Below are positions 8,793-17,702 of a stretch of DNA of 64,000 nt, in pieces. Origin of the DNA: Streptomyces sp. NBC_00289 (GTDB taxonomy: Bacteria; Actinomycetota; Actinomycetes; Streptomycetales; Streptomycetaceae); contig NZ_CP108046.1 in NCBI RefSeq assembly GCF_041435115.1, positions 5,084,001-5,148,000 of the forward strand, read 5' to 3'. Each line of letters starts with the position of its first letter. Positions within the stretch are counted from its first letter, which is position 1. Made by a program: the position numbers and the translations under genes. The notes below the pieces were generated by a model. The model was not told where the DNA came from, made no database searches, and saw only the letters and a list, made by a program, of their open reading frames with translations.

Positions 8793-9824
8793 GTGCCGCG
8801 CTCTTGTGTACCACCCCTCGTACCTCACGCGCCCCCGTTGGGCGCCCTCCTCAGCCAGTACGCCGCCGGTTCCGCCGTCGCCTGCGAGCCGGTCGACCAG
8901 GGACTGCTCAACCGCGGCTACCGGCTCCGCACGACCCGCGGCCGCTACTTCCTGAAGCACCACTTCGACCCGGAGACCGCCGATCCGACCGCGATCGCCC
9001 GCCAGCACCGGGCCACCCAGCGCCTGGCCGACCTCGGGGTCCCGGTCGCCCCGCCGCTGACCGGCCGCGACGGACGCACGGTGGCCGTCATCGGCGGCCA
9101 CGCCTACGCGCTGCATCCGTGGATCGACGGCCGGCACCGCCACGGCGGTCAGCTCACGGGCGGGCAGTGCGGACGGCTGGGCGCCCTGCTGGGTGTGGTG
9201 CACGCGAGCCTGGAGCGGGTGATGCCGGCGCACGCGCGGGCGCGCGCCGAGCCGGCCGACAGCCCCGACCCCGCCGACACCGTCACCCTCATCGACGACC
9301 TGCTCGGCCACGTCCGCCGGCACCACCCCGCCGACTCCTTCGACGAACTGGCCCGTCATCGCCTGCTGGAACGGCGGGCGCTCCTGGAGAAGCACGCCGA
9401 CCGGCGGCCCCCGCGAGGCGCCTCGGTGGGCTGGGTGCACGGGGACTTCCACCCGTTCAACCTGCTCTACAAGGGGGACGCGCCCGCCGCGATCGTCGAC
9501 TGGGACCGGCTCGGCGTGCAGCCCCGCGCGGAGGAGGCCGTACGCGCCGCCGCGATCTTCTTCGTCCGCCCCGCCGGTGCCCTCGACCTGCCGAAGGTGC
9601 GGGCGTACGCGCGCGCGTACCGGCGCGCGGCCGGGGCCACGCCCTCGGAGCTCACGGCGGCGGTGCGCCGCGTGTGGTGGGAACGCCTCAACGACTTCTG
9701 GATACTGCGCTGGCACTACGAGCGCGGCGACACCCGCGCGGATTCGCAGTTCCCGGCGGCCTCGGCGCTCGCCGTGTGGTGGACACGGGAGTACGACGCG
9801 GTGTGCGACGCCTTCGCCGAGTGA
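8793..9824 (+). CDS. Phosphotransferase of the APH / kinase-like fold, 343 aa
   Basis: Aminoglycoside-phosphotransferase-family enzyme (PF01636). The catalytic HxDxxxxN motif is seen as VHGDFHPFNLLY and the metal site as VDWDRLG. The N-terminal lobe has a P-loop-like GLLNRGYRL and the ATP-lysine in YFLKHHF. The family also includes homoserine and choline kinases, so a metabolic substrate is as likely as an antibiotic; nothing nearby favours resistance. GTG 8793 is chosen since a -10-like TAGCAT lies just upstream with no Shine-Dalgarno, suggesting a leaderless message. It converges on the next kinase gene. Confidence 0.75.
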   Translation: MPRSCVPPLVPHAPPLGALLSQYAAGSAVACEPVDQGLLNRGYRLRTTRGRYFLKHHFDPETADPTAIARQHRATQRLADLGVPVAPPLTGRDGRTVAVIGGHAYALHPWIDGRHRHGGQLTGGQCGRLGALLGVVHASLERVMPAHARARAEPADSPDPADTVTLIDDLLGHVRRHHPADSFDELARHRLLERRALLEKHADRRPPRGASVGWVHGDFHPFNLLYKGDAPAAIVDWDRLGVQPRAEEAVRAAAIFFVRPAGALDLPKVRAYARAYRRAAGATPSELTAAVRRVWWERLNDFWILRWHYERGDTRADSQFPAASALAVWWTREYDAVCDAFAE

Positions 9825-9834
9825 GCACCCCGGA

Positions 9835-9858
9835 GGGCTCCACGCGCGCGTGGAGCCC
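9835..9858. terminator. Perfect 24-bp palindrome, bidirectional terminator
   Basis: GGGCTCCACGCG (9835-9846) is followed directly by its complement (9847-9858). It starts 10 nt after the APH-like stop and lies ahead of the convergent kinase gene ending at 9942. No U-tract is present, which is common in Streptomyces. Confidence 0.75.
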
Positions 9859-9941
9859 GGTGCGCGGGCACGGGGAGCCCGTCACGGCCGCGCCCGCGAG
9901 AAGAGCGGTCGGCCGGTGCGGGTCAGACCGGCCGTCGCCTG

Positions 9942-11522
9942 TCAGAGATCGCCGCTCCCGGACGTCGTACCGCCGTCGCCCTCTTCGCCGCCACCGTCCG
10001 TCGGGTCGCTCGTCACGGGCGGGTCGGTCTCCGGCGCGCTGGTCTCCTCCGTCGGCTCCGCGCTCGTCTCCGGGTCCGACGGCTCGTCGCTCGGCTCGCT
10101 GCTGTAGCTCTCGGAGGGGGTGTACGACGGCGTGTACGAAGGCGTCCAGTTCGAGCCGGAGCCCGTCCCCGAACTGTCGTCGGTGGACGTGTCCGTCGGC
10201 TCGTCGGTCGGCTCGTCGGTCGGCGTCTCCGAGTCCTTGTTGTCCGTCGCGGACCGCGAGGTCGTCGGCGACGGGGTCGTGTCCGCGCCGCCGCCACCTC
10301 CGCCGCCGTTGTTCAGCGCCAGGGCGACACCCGCGGCGATGGCGACGACCGCGAGAACCGCGAGGATCCACAGCTTGCCGCGGCCGCTGCCCCGGTTGCC
10401 GTGTCCCTCGAAGCCGCCCTCGTCCCCGCCGCCGTAGCCGGAGGGCAGGATCGGCTGCGGGATCTGCGTGGTGCCGGAGGAGTCACCGGAGTGCGGCAGC
10501 ACGGTGGTGCTCGCGAAGCCCGCCGCCGGCGCGCTCCGGCCGTCGTGCGCCCCCACCGGGCCGGTGTTCCAGGTGCCGGTGTGGCCACCCTGGTCGTACA
10601 GCATCTGCAGGGCGTACTGGACCAGCCCGCGCATCTCCTCCGCGGTCTGGAAGCGGTCGTCCGGCTCCTTGGCGAGGGAGCGCATGACCATGCCGTCGAG
10701 CTCCGGCGGGCACGCGCCGTCCGAGGTCTCGGACGGGGGCACCGGAATGTCCTGGACGTGCTGGTAGACCACCGACAGCGGGGTCTCGCCGGTGAACGGC
10801 GGGCGCAGCGCGAGAAGTTCGTAGAGAAGGCAGCCGGTCGCGTACAGGTCGGAGCGGTGGTCGACGGCCTTGCCGAGCGCCTGCTCCGGGGAGAGGTACT
10901 GCGGGGTGCCCATGACCATGCCGGTCTGCGTCATCGTGGTGGACGCGCCGTGCAGGGCGCGGGCGATGCCGAAGTCCATCACCTTGACGGCGCCGTTGTC
11001 GGTGATGATGACGTTCGCCGGCTTGATGTCGCGGTGCACGATGCCGTGCTGGTGCGAGTAGGCGAGCGCCTCCAGCACACCCGAGACGATGATCAGGGCC
11101 TGCTCGGGACCGGGCGCCTCGGCGTTGAGCAGCAGGTCGCGGATGGTGCGGCCCTCGACGATCTCCATCACGATATACGGCACCGACTGGCCGCCCACGA
11201 AGTCCTCGCCGGAGTCGTACACGGCGACGATCGAGTGGTGGTTGAGGCCGGCCACCGACTGGGCCTCGCGCGTGAAGCGGGCCTTGGAGACGGGGTCCTC
11301 GGCGAGATCCGCGCGCAACAGCTTGACCGCCACGGTGCGCCCGAGCCGCACGTCCTCGGCCGCGAAGACCTCGGCCATGCCGCCCCGGCCGAGTCTGCGG
11401 GTCAGCCGGTACCTGCCGTCACCGACCAGTCCGCCGTTACCCCACAGCTCCGGCGCATCCGACATCCCGCCGCCAGTCGCCTCGGGGTCGGACGGGCCCT
11501 GAGCGCGCTGCTGCTGTGCCAT
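9942..11522 (-). CDS. Transmembrane Ser/Thr protein kinase with Ser/Thr/Pro/Glu-rich ectodomain, 526 aa
   Basis: Hanks-type kinase. Glycine loop LGRGGMAEVF near residue 45, ATP lysine in VAVKLLRAD, catalytic HRDIKPANV, DFGIARAL, and APE-equivalent YLSPEQALG. After a Gly-rich juxtamembrane stretch comes one membrane helix (LWILAVLAVVAIAAGVALAL) near residue 400. The outside part is about 110 residues of Thr/Ser/Pro/Asp/Glu with TDEP and SYTP repeats and no PASTA domain, so ligand sensing is unlike PknB. It is divergent from a second kinase gene over a 333-bp spacer. The start may instead be Met20. Substrates are unknown. Confidence 0.85.
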   Translation of the reverse strand: MAQQQRAQGPSDPEATGGGMSDAPELWGNGGLVGDGRYRLTRRLGRGGMAEVFAAEDVRLGRTVAVKLLRADLAEDPVSKARFTREAQSVAGLNHHSIVAVYDSGEDFVGGQSVPYIVMEIVEGRTIRDLLLNAEAPGPEQALIIVSGVLEALAYSHQHGIVHRDIKPANVIITDNGAVKVMDFGIARALHGASTTMTQTGMVMGTPQYLSPEQALGKAVDHRSDLYATGCLLYELLALRPPFTGETPLSVVYQHVQDIPVPPSETSDGACPPELDGMVMRSLAKEPDDRFQTAEEMRGLVQYALQMLYDQGGHTGTWNTGPVGAHDGRSAPAAGFASTTVLPHSGDSSGTTQIPQPILPSGYGGGDEGGFEGHGNRGSGRGKLWILAVLAVVAIAAGVALALNNGGGGGGGADTTPSPTTSRSATDNKDSETPTDEPTDEPTDTSTDDSSGTGSGSNWTPSYTPSYTPSESYSSEPSDEPSDPETSAEPTEETSAPETDPPVTSDPTDGGGEEGDGGTTSGSGDL

Positions 11523-11855
11523 CAGTCCTCGCCGTCGTTTCTGCCCGCGGTGCGCGCGGTGTTGTTACGGTCTCCGTCGGCCACGCTACAGCCTCCGCGC
11601 AAGCCTCCGATCCGGGAAGAGCCCGGCGACCCGTCCGCGACGGACCGGCCATCAAACCCGTAGTGCGTCTCGCCGTGCAAATCGTGTGTACCGGCCGTAG
11701 GGCACCTGTAACGCTTCCGCGACGCTTCTTTCGCGTACGGTCACGGATCGGGCACCGAGCTTGACGTGTCAGTGCCCTCCGGCAGACTTGGCCGGGAATC
11801 ACCCTTTCGATCAACGATCAGTGACGGCGTCTGAGGGCTACGGGGGACACGGGAC
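11523..11855. promoter_or_regulatory. Divergent spacer of 333 bp between two Ser/Thr kinase genes
   Basis: No gene is supported here. The region must carry the promoters of both kinase genes. A short direct repeat CGATCAACGATCA occurs near 11810-11822, 35-45 bp before the plus-strand start. I see no clear -35/-10 pair or large palindrome. Confidence 0.4.
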
Positions 11856-13505
11856 ATGAGCCAGGACGGCGCACAGGGCCGGTATGCGGGGCGGGCACTC
11901 GCCGGTGGCCGCTATCAGCTGCGCGACTTGCTCGGCGAGGGCGGTATGGCCTCGGTGCACCTCGCGTACGACGCCGTGCTCGACCGGCAGGTCGCGGTCA
12001 AGACGCTGCACACCGAGCTGGGCCGCGAGCAGGCCTTCCGCGAGCGCTTCCGCCGCGAGGCCCAGGCCGTGGCCAAGCTCACCCACACCAACATCGTCTC
12101 GGTCTTCGACACCGGCGAGGACGACCTCGGCGGCGCGACCATGCCGTACATCGTCATGGAGTACGTCGAGGGCCGTCCGCTCGGCTCGGTGCTCGACGAG
12201 GACGTACGGCGGCACGGCGCGATGCCCGCCGACAAGGCGCTGAAGATCACCGCCGACGTGCTCGCCGCGCTGGAGATCAGCCACGAGATGGGCCTGGTCC
12301 ACCGGGACATCAAGCCGGGCAACGTGATGATGACCAAGCGCGGGGTCGTCAAGGTGATGGACTTCGGCATCGCCCGCGCCATGCAGTCCGGCGTCACCTC
12401 CATGACGCAGACCGGCATGGTCGTCGGCACCCCGCAGTACCTGTCGCCGGAGCAGGCGCTGGGCCGGGGCGTGGACGCCCGCTCCGACCTCTACTCGGTC
12501 GGCATCATGCTGTTCCAGCTGGTCACCGGGCGGTTGCCGTTCGACGCGGACTCACCGCTGGCCATCGCGTACGCGCATGTGCAGGAGGAGCCGGTCGCGC
12601 CCTCCTCGGTCAACCGTTCGCTGCCGCCGGCGGTGGACGCCCTGGTCGCCCGCGCCCTCAAGAAGAACCCCAACGAGCGGTTCCCGAGCGCCGAGTCCAT
12701 GCGCGACGAGTGCCTGCGGGTGGCCGCGTCCCTCCAGCCGGCCGCGCCGAACATCGTGCCGGGCACCCCCACCCCGAGCGGCGCCGGTGTCGGCTCCGCC
12801 GTCTTCCCGCCGGTCGACCAGACGGTCCCGGCCCCGCCGGGCAACGTGCAGACGCCGTACCAGCCGATGAACCCGTACGGCACCCCGGCGCCCTCGACGC
12901 CGGCCCCGGCGTACGGCTATCCCCAGCAGGGGGCCTACCAGACGCCCGGCCCCGGCTCCTACGCGCCGCATCAGCAGGCCGGATCGACCCCGCCGCCGTA
13001 CAACCTGACGCCCCAGCCCGTCACGACCGCCTCACCCGCCGGCGGCAAGAGCAACAAGCCGGTGGTCATCGGCTCGATCGTCGTGTCCCTGGTCGCGGTC
13101 GGCGGACTGATCGCCGCCCTGATGCTCAACGGCGGTGACGGCGGCGACGACAACGCGGGCGGTGGCGGCAGCACCAGCGCCGGCGCGTCCACGTCGGCGT
13201 CGGCGGTGTCCGGTCACCGCGGGCCGGACCTGGACAGGACGATCGACAAGACCGAGTGCACCGAGCCGCAGGAGTCGTACAACGACCCCGACAAGGTGAA
13301 GATGCCGGACTTCGGGTTCAAGAACTGGACCTCGGTCCTCGCCTGCCTCCAGGCCGCCGGGTGGAACTACGACAAGCATCCGGTGGACGAGAACACGTAC
13401 GGCGAGGACACCGTCATGCGCCAGTCCCCGCAGGCGGGCACGGACTTCGACCCGGACAACCCGCCGGAGATCCAGTTCGACATCTCCACGGGGGATCCGG
13501 CCTGA
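11856..13505 (+). CDS. Transmembrane Ser/Thr protein kinase with single PASTA-like domain, 549 aa
   Basis: Hanks kinase domain in residues about 20-280: LGEGGMASVHLA, VAVKTLHTEL, HRDIKPGNVMM, DFGIARAM, GTPQYLSPEQ. A Pro/Gln/Tyr-rich linker follows (about 300-400), then one membrane helix (VVIGSIVVSLVAVGGLIAAL). The ectodomain of about 115 residues ends in one PASTA-like unit (KVKMPDFGFKNWTSVLACLQAAG to FDPDNPPEIQFDI, quoted in parts). PASTA units bind muropeptides or beta-lactams, so a cell-wall sensor is inferred. A 10-bp-stem terminator follows. Confidence 0.86.
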   Translation: MSQDGAQGRYAGRALAGGRYQLRDLLGEGGMASVHLAYDAVLDRQVAVKTLHTELGREQAFRERFRREAQAVAKLTHTNIVSVFDTGEDDLGGATMPYIVMEYVEGRPLGSVLDEDVRRHGAMPADKALKITADVLAALEISHEMGLVHRDIKPGNVMMTKRGVVKVMDFGIARAMQSGVTSMTQTGMVVGTPQYLSPEQALGRGVDARSDLYSVGIMLFQLVTGRLPFDADSPLAIAYAHVQEEPVAPSSVNRSLPPAVDALVARALKKNPNERFPSAESMRDECLRVAASLQPAAPNIVPGTPTPSGAGVGSAVFPPVDQTVPAPPGNVQTPYQPMNPYGTPAPSTPAPAYGYPQQGAYQTPGPGSYAPHQQAGSTPPPYNLTPQPVTTASPAGGKSNKPVVIGSIVVSLVAVGGLIAALMLNGGDGGDDNAGGGGSTSAGASTSASAVSGHRGPDLDRTIDKTECTEPQESYNDPDKVKMPDFGFKNWTSVLACLQAAGWNYDKHPVDENTYGEDTVMRQSPQAGTDFDPDNPPEIQFDISTGDPA

Positions 13506-13547
13506 GGGCGGTGACCGTCGACGAGGTCGACGGGAGTCGATGAGAAG

Positions 13548-13573
13548 GGCCCGGCAGCGTCAACTGCCGGGCC
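13548..13573 (+). terminator. Terminator after the single-PASTA kinase
   Basis: GGCCCGGCAG (13548-13557) pairs perfectly with CTGCCGGGCC (13564-13573) around a 6-nt loop, 43 nt past the stop. Confidence 0.8.
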
Positions 13574-13678
13574 GCCTGTTGTTCCGGTCGGGTCGATCGG
13601 GTCGGTCGGTGAGCGGTCCTTGGTGAGCGGTCCGCTCCCGGGTCGGGTGAGTCGGTGACGTCCCGCGGTGTACCCGGC

Positions 13679-14218
13679 CTACAGGTACGGGCCACCCGAG
13701 CGGCCACCCGTCCGCGGGTCGTCGCCCCCCTCGTGAGCGACGCCGGGCGGCAGGGCGCGGCGCATCTGCTCCAGCTGGGCACGCGCGGCCATCTGCTGGG
13801 CGAACAGGGTGGTCTGGATCCCGTGGAAGAGCCCCTCCAGCCAGCCGACCAACTGGGCCTGCGCGATACGCAGTTCCGCGTCACTCGGCGTCGCGTCGTG
13901 CGTGAACGGCAGTGACAGCCGCTCCAGCTCCTCGACGAGCTCGGGAGCCAGACCGTCCTCCAGCTCCTTCACCGAGCTGGAATGGATCTCCTTGAGCCGG
14001 ACTCTGCTCGCCTCGTCCAGAGGAGCCGCGCGCACCTCCTCCAGGAGCTGCTTGATCATGCTGCCGATCCTCATGACCTTCGCGGGCTGTTCCACCATCT
14101 CCGTCACCGGGACCTCGCGGGAGTCCTCGTCTCCGGTGCCGCCGAGCGCCATACCGTCCTGGCCCACGACCAGGATCTGAGGGTTCTCCGGCGACCTTTC
14201 GTTCCTCGGCATCTCCAT
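13679..14218 (-). CDS. bpa: Bacterial proteasome activator Bpa/PafE, 179 aa
   Basis: Matches the DUF2587 family: helical core with VMRIGSMIKQLLEEVRAAPLD, then SSVKELEDGL and QLVGWLEGLFHGIQTTLF. The protein ends in GGPYL, which fits the HbYX-like GQYL-type tail that docks into the 20S proteasome alpha ring of actinobacteria. It forms an ATP-independent dodecameric ring that opens the gate. Two in-frame starts exist; ATG 14218 is preferred over GTG 14236, with low certainty. It is divergent from the secreted Ser/Glu-rich protein and no proteasome subunit gene is in the window. Confidence 0.87.
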   Translation of the reverse strand: MEMPRNERSPENPQILVVGQDGMALGGTGDEDSREVPVTEMVEQPAKVMRIGSMIKQLLEEVRAAPLDEASRVRLKEIHSSSVKELEDGLAPELVEELERLSLPFTHDATPSDAELRIAQAQLVGWLEGLFHGIQTTLFAQQMAARAQLEQMRRALPPGVAHEGGDDPRTGGRSGGPYL

Positions 14219-14353
14219 GCCGCCATTCTCTCGCACCCGTACACCCCATCAGCGTGGTGCCCCCCTCGAAGCGTGATCCACCGCATGTGGCCGCATCGAC
14301 CTGTCAGCGGAACCCGGAATGCCGGAACAGTCCGCCGATGTGAGGCTTGTCCC

Positions 14354-15106
14354 GTGACTTCATGGCTGCGGAAACCCGAGAGGCCGCGCGGACCGCACAC
14401 CTGGCGGTTGCCGGGGCTTCGCTCGACAGGACTGCTGATCGTGCTGGCGGCGGGCGTCGTCGTCGTACCCGTCTACGGGAGCGCGCTGTCGTACGGTGCC
14501 GACTCGCCGTACCGTGCCGAGCAGTCGTACGCGGCCGGCTCCTCGTACGACGACGAGTCCTCGCACCGCGCCGGTGCCGGTTCCGGTGCCCGGTCCTCGC
14601 GTCGTACCGCGTCGTCGGACGGCGCCACGTTCCCGCACCGGCCCGGTTCATGGCCTGCCGCCGGTCCGTCAGCCACGTCCTCCCATGCCGTGTCCCGCGC
14701 AACCTCACCCTCGCCTTCCGAGTCGGCGTCCGCCGGCGAACCGACGCGGGCCGGGAGCCGGGCGGGCGAGGGACGGCAACGGCCCGGGCGGCCGGAGGAG
14801 CCGGTGCCGACCGGCGAGGGGAACGAGGACGAGGACGTCCTGGGCGCGGACGAGGGCGACGCCGCCGAGGACGCGGAGACGGCGGACACCGACGCGGACG
14901 ACGACGCCACCGCCGAGGCCGAGCCGTCACGGCAGACCGCCGAGGTGCCCGCCGCGTCCCCGACCGAGGCCGTACGGCAGAACGCGGCGCAGACCGGGCG
15001 CTCCACCGAGTCCACGCTCCCGATCCTCCCCCTGGGCAGCGGGCTGATCCTGGTCGGACTCGGCCTCGGACTCGCCTTCCTCGGTCTGCGCCTGCGCCGC
15101 GGATAG
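14354..15106 (+). CDS. Secreted low-complexity protein with C-terminal membrane anchor, 250 aa
   Basis: The N-terminus has a Sec-type hydrophobic stretch (GLLIVLAAGVVVVPVYGSAL) after a basic start. The middle 170 residues are low complexity: Tyr/Ser repeats with SYGADS and PYRAEQSY, then a Glu/Asp/Ala-rich run. The C-terminus is a helix (PLGSGLILVGLGLGLAFLGL) with an Arg tail, like a sortase anchor, but no LPXTG or LAXTG precedes it, so simple membrane anchoring is more likely. GTG 14354 is the assumed start. Function unknown; it may span the cell wall. Confidence 0.6.
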   Translation: MTSWLRKPERPRGPHTWRLPGLRSTGLLIVLAAGVVVVPVYGSALSYGADSPYRAEQSYAAGSSYDDESSHRAGAGSGARSSRRTASSDGATFPHRPGSWPAAGPSATSSHAVSRATSPSPSESASAGEPTRAGSRAGEGRQRPGRPEEPVPTGEGNEDEDVLGADEGDAAEDAETADTDADDDATAEAEPSRQTAEVPAASPTEAVRQNAAQTGRSTESTLPILPLGSGLILVGLGLGLAFLGLRLRRG

Positions 15107-15110
15107 GAGC

Positions 15111-15440
15111 TGTGGCTTGCGGTCGGGGCCTGTGGCCGGGGCCGGTGGCGTGTGGCTGGGGCCGGTGGCGTGTGGCTCGCGCCGGTGGCCTGTGACTCGC
15201 GCCTGTGGCCTGCGCTTATGGCCTACGACCTGTGGCCTGCGGCCGGAGCCCGGGCCCGCGACCTGTGGCCTGCGGCCGGAGCCCGGGCCCGCGACCTGTG
15301 GCCTGCGGCCGGAGCCCGGGCCCGCGACCTGTGGCCTGCGGCTTGCGGCTTGCGGCTTGCGGCCGGAGCCCAGGCCCGTGGCCTGCGGCTTGCGGCCGGA
15401 ACCCAGGCCCGCGCCCTGTGGCCGGCAGGCCGTGTCCGGC
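15111..15440. repeat. GC-rich imperfect tandem repeat, 33-bp core unit
   Basis: Three exact 33-bp copies start at 15226 (apart from boundary bases), 15259 and 15292, each beginning CGACCTGTGGCCTGCGGCC. A fourth starts at 15325 and decays into CTTGCGG triplets and two degenerate copies up to 15440. The preceding 15111-15225 holds related GGCC(T/G)GTGGC units. It fills the gap between convergent genes. No gene is called, though the period of 33 keeps frames open on both strands. Confidence 0.8.
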
Positions 15441-15450
15441 CCCGCCGCCT

Positions 15451-16431
15451 CTAGGGCTTCACCAGCAGGACCTTGCCGATGTGCCCGCTCTCCTCCACGA
15501 CCCGGTGTGCCTCGGCCGCGTCGCTCATCGGGATCTCCCGGTCGACGACCGGACGTACGTGGCCGGCCTCGATCAGCGGCCAGACGTGCTCCCGTACGGC
15601 CGCCACGATGGCCGCCTTCTCGCCGAGCGGGCGGGCTCGCAGCGAGGTCGCGCTGACCGCGGCCCGCTTGCCCAGCAGCGTGGCGATGTTCAGCTCGGCC
15701 TTGGCACCGCCCTGCATGCCGATGATGGCGAGCCGGCCGTTGACGGCGAGCGTCTGGACGTTGCGGTCCAGGTACTTCGCGCCCATGTTGTCGAGAATGA
15801 CGTCGGCGCCCGCCCCGTCCGTGGCCTTTTTGACCTCGGCGACGAAGTCCTGTTCCCGGTAGTTGACGAGGATCTCGGCGCCCAGCTCGGCGCAGCGGTC
15901 CAGCTTCTCCCGCGCCCCCGCCGTCACGGCGATCCTGGCGCCGACCGCCTTCGCGAGCTGGATCGCCATCGTGCCGATGCCGCTGGATCCGCCGTGCACG
16001 AGCAGCGTCTCGGCCGGACGGAGGTGCGCGATCATGAAAACGTTGGACCACACCGTGCAGGTCACCTCGGGCAGCGCCGCGGCCTGCCGGAGGTCGACGC
16101 CCTTGGGCACGGGCAGCAACTGGCCGGCCGGGACGACGACCTTCTCGGCGTAGCCGCCGCCGGAGAGCAGGGCGCACACCTCGTCGCCGACCGACCAGCC
16201 GGAGACGCCGGGGCCGAGCGCGGCGATCCGCCCGGAGCACTCGAGGCCAGGATAGGGAGACGCGCCGGGCGGGGGGTCGTAGAAGCCCTGCCGCTGGAGG
16301 ATGTCGGCCCGGTTCACGGCGCCGGCCACCACCTCGACCAGCACCTCGCCCTCGCCGGGCACGGGGTCCGGGACCTCCGCCCACACCAGCGCCTCGGGTC
16401 CGCCAGGTTCGGGAATCGTGATCGCATACAT
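15451..16431 (-). CDS. NADPH:quinone oxidoreductase / zeta-crystallin-like MDR enzyme, 326 aa
   Basis: Medium-chain dehydrogenase/reductase. The Rossmann signature is LVHGGSSGIGTMAIQLAK near residue 150, and the N-terminal GroES-like part has GAVNRADILQRQG. The zinc ligands of alcohol dehydrogenases are absent, as in the quinone oxidoreductase subgroup (PIG3/TP53I3-like). It reduces quinones or alpha,beta-unsaturated carbonyls with NADPH in the cytosol. ATG 16431 is the first start that gives the canonical MYAITIPEPGG beginning. The stop borders the tandem repeat; the next gene diverges. Confidence 0.85.
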   Translation of the reverse strand: MYAITIPEPGGPEALVWAEVPDPVPGEGEVLVEVVAGAVNRADILQRQGFYDPPPGASPYPGLECSGRIAALGPGVSGWSVGDEVCALLSGGGYAEKVVVPAGQLLPVPKGVDLRQAAALPEVTCTVWSNVFMIAHLRPAETLLVHGGSSGIGTMAIQLAKAVGARIAVTAGAREKLDRCAELGAEILVNYREQDFVAEVKKATDGAGADVILDNMGAKYLDRNVQTLAVNGRLAIIGMQGGAKAELNIATLLGKRAAVSATSLRARPLGEKAAIVAAVREHVWPLIEAGHVRPVVDREIPMSDAAEAHRVVEESGHIGKVLLVKP

Positions 16432-16625
16432 GAAGGGGACGCTACTCCTCGGTCCCGGCCGGACCCCGTCCCCGCCCGGCCGAGTCGCGGGCCTCGCCGG
16501 GACCACGCCCGCGCCGGGGCCGTCCCGTGCCGCAGTCGCCGGAAATCCATGCGCGCGACCGATGAGTTCGCGCGACGGCAAAAGTCTCCCCATACGTCAC
16601 CCATGTACGCGGAAGGACTCCCACC

Positions 16626-17702
16626 ATGAGCCAGCACACGCCCGGCCTGGCCATCGAGACCGCCGGCCTGGTGAAGACGTTCGGCGAGACGCGGGCCGTG
16701 GACGGCGTCGACCTGGCCGTGCCCACCGGCACGGTCTACGGCGTCCTCGGGCCGAACGGCGCGGGCAAGACCACCACCGTGAAGATGCTCGCCACGCTGC
16801 TGCGGCCCGACGGCGGTGAGGCTCATGTCTTCGGTCATGACGCCGTGCGCGAGGCGGACGAGGTCCGCGGCCGGGTCAGCCTCACCGGCCAGTACGCGTC
16901 CGTCGACGAGGACCTCACCGGCACCGAGAACCTCGTTCTGCTGGCCCGGCTCCTGGGCCACGGCAAGAAGCCCGCGCGGGAGCGGTCGGGGCAGCTCCTG
17001 GAGGCGTTCGGACTCACGGACGCTGCCGGAAAGCAGGTCAAGAACTACTCGGGCGGCATGCGGCGCCGTATCGACATCGCCGCGTCCATCCTCAACACCC
17101 CCGATCTTCTCTTCCTCGACGAGCCGACGACGGGGCTCGACCCGCGCAGCCGCAACCAGGTCTGGGACATCGTGCGCGCGGTGGTCGCCCAGGGCACGAC
17201 CGTCCTGCTGACCACGCAGTACCTCGACGAGGCCGATCAACTGGCCTCACGCATCGCCGTCATCGACCGCGGCAAGGTGATCGCGGAGGGGACCAAGGGC
17301 GAGCTGAAGGCCTCCGTCGGCGCCGGGACCGTACACCTGCGGCTGCGGGACGCGGAGCAACGCCCCCTGGCGGCCGAGGTGCTGCGTCGGACCCTTGACG
17401 CGCAGGTGCAGCCGGAGCCCGACCCGGTCGCCCTCACGGCCCGCGTCGGTACGGCGGCGAGTGACACGGCCGCCGAACAGGCCGCCCGGGCCCTCGGCGA
17501 ACTCGTCCGCGCCGGGATCACCGTCGACAACTTCTCACTGGGCCAGCCGAGCCTGGACGAGGTCTTCCTCGCCCTGACCGGCCATGACACCCAGACCCCG
17601 GACGGCCCCAAGGGCTCCGGCGCCGGCGACGGCACCGGGGCCTCCGACGACTCGGCGGGCTCCACGGCCTCCACGAACTCGAAGGACGAGGTGACGGCAT
17701 GA
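16626..17702 (+). CDS. ABC exporter ATP-binding protein, DrrA type, 358 aa
   Basis: Nucleotide-binding subunit with Walker [11 protein letters not shown] near residue 45, signature YSGGMRRR, Walker [13 protein letters not shown] and switch [12 protein letters not shown]. The region after about 230 is the DrrA-type C-terminal domain, and the last 50 residues are a Gly/Ser/Asp-rich tail. ATG 16626 follows GGAAGGA. It overlaps the permease gene as ATGA at 17699-17702. The pair fits daunorubicin-type drug or lipid export; the substrate is unknown and no biosynthetic cluster is adjacent. Confidence 0.9.
   Translation: MSQHTPGLAIETAGLVKTFGETRAVDGVDLAVPTGTVYGVLGPNGAGKTTTVKMLATLLRPDGGEAHVFGHDAVREADEVRGRVSLTGQYASVDEDLTGTENLVLLARLLGHGKKPARERSGQLLEAFGLTDAAGKQVKNYSGGMRRRIDIAASILNTPDLLFLDEPTTGLDPRSRNQVWDIVRAVVAQGTTVLLTTQYLDEADQLASRIAVIDRGKVIAEGTKGELKASVGAGTVHLRLRDAEQRPLAAEVLRRTLDAQVQPEPDPVALTARVGTAASDTAAEQAARALGELVRAGITVDNFSLGQPSLDEVFLALTGHDTQTPDGPKGSGAGDGTGASDDSAGSTASTNSKDEVTA

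Noticed and set aside
8793..9824. Aminoglycoside resistance gene
   Set aside because: The HxDxxxxN fold is shared with many metabolic kinases, and no resistance or biosynthetic context is seen.
14354..15106. Sortase substrate for the class E sortases
   Set aside because: No LAXTG or LPXTG ahead of the C-terminal helix.
15226..15440. CRISPR-like array in the 33-bp repeats
   Set aside because: The units are contiguous with no unique spacers and no cas genes are present.
14927..16384. Long minus-strand reading frame overlapping the repeat and the oxidoreductase
   Set aside because: It is an antisense/out-of-frame shadow of high-GC codon bias; the part outside the repeat is fully explained by the quinone oxidoreductase in another frame.
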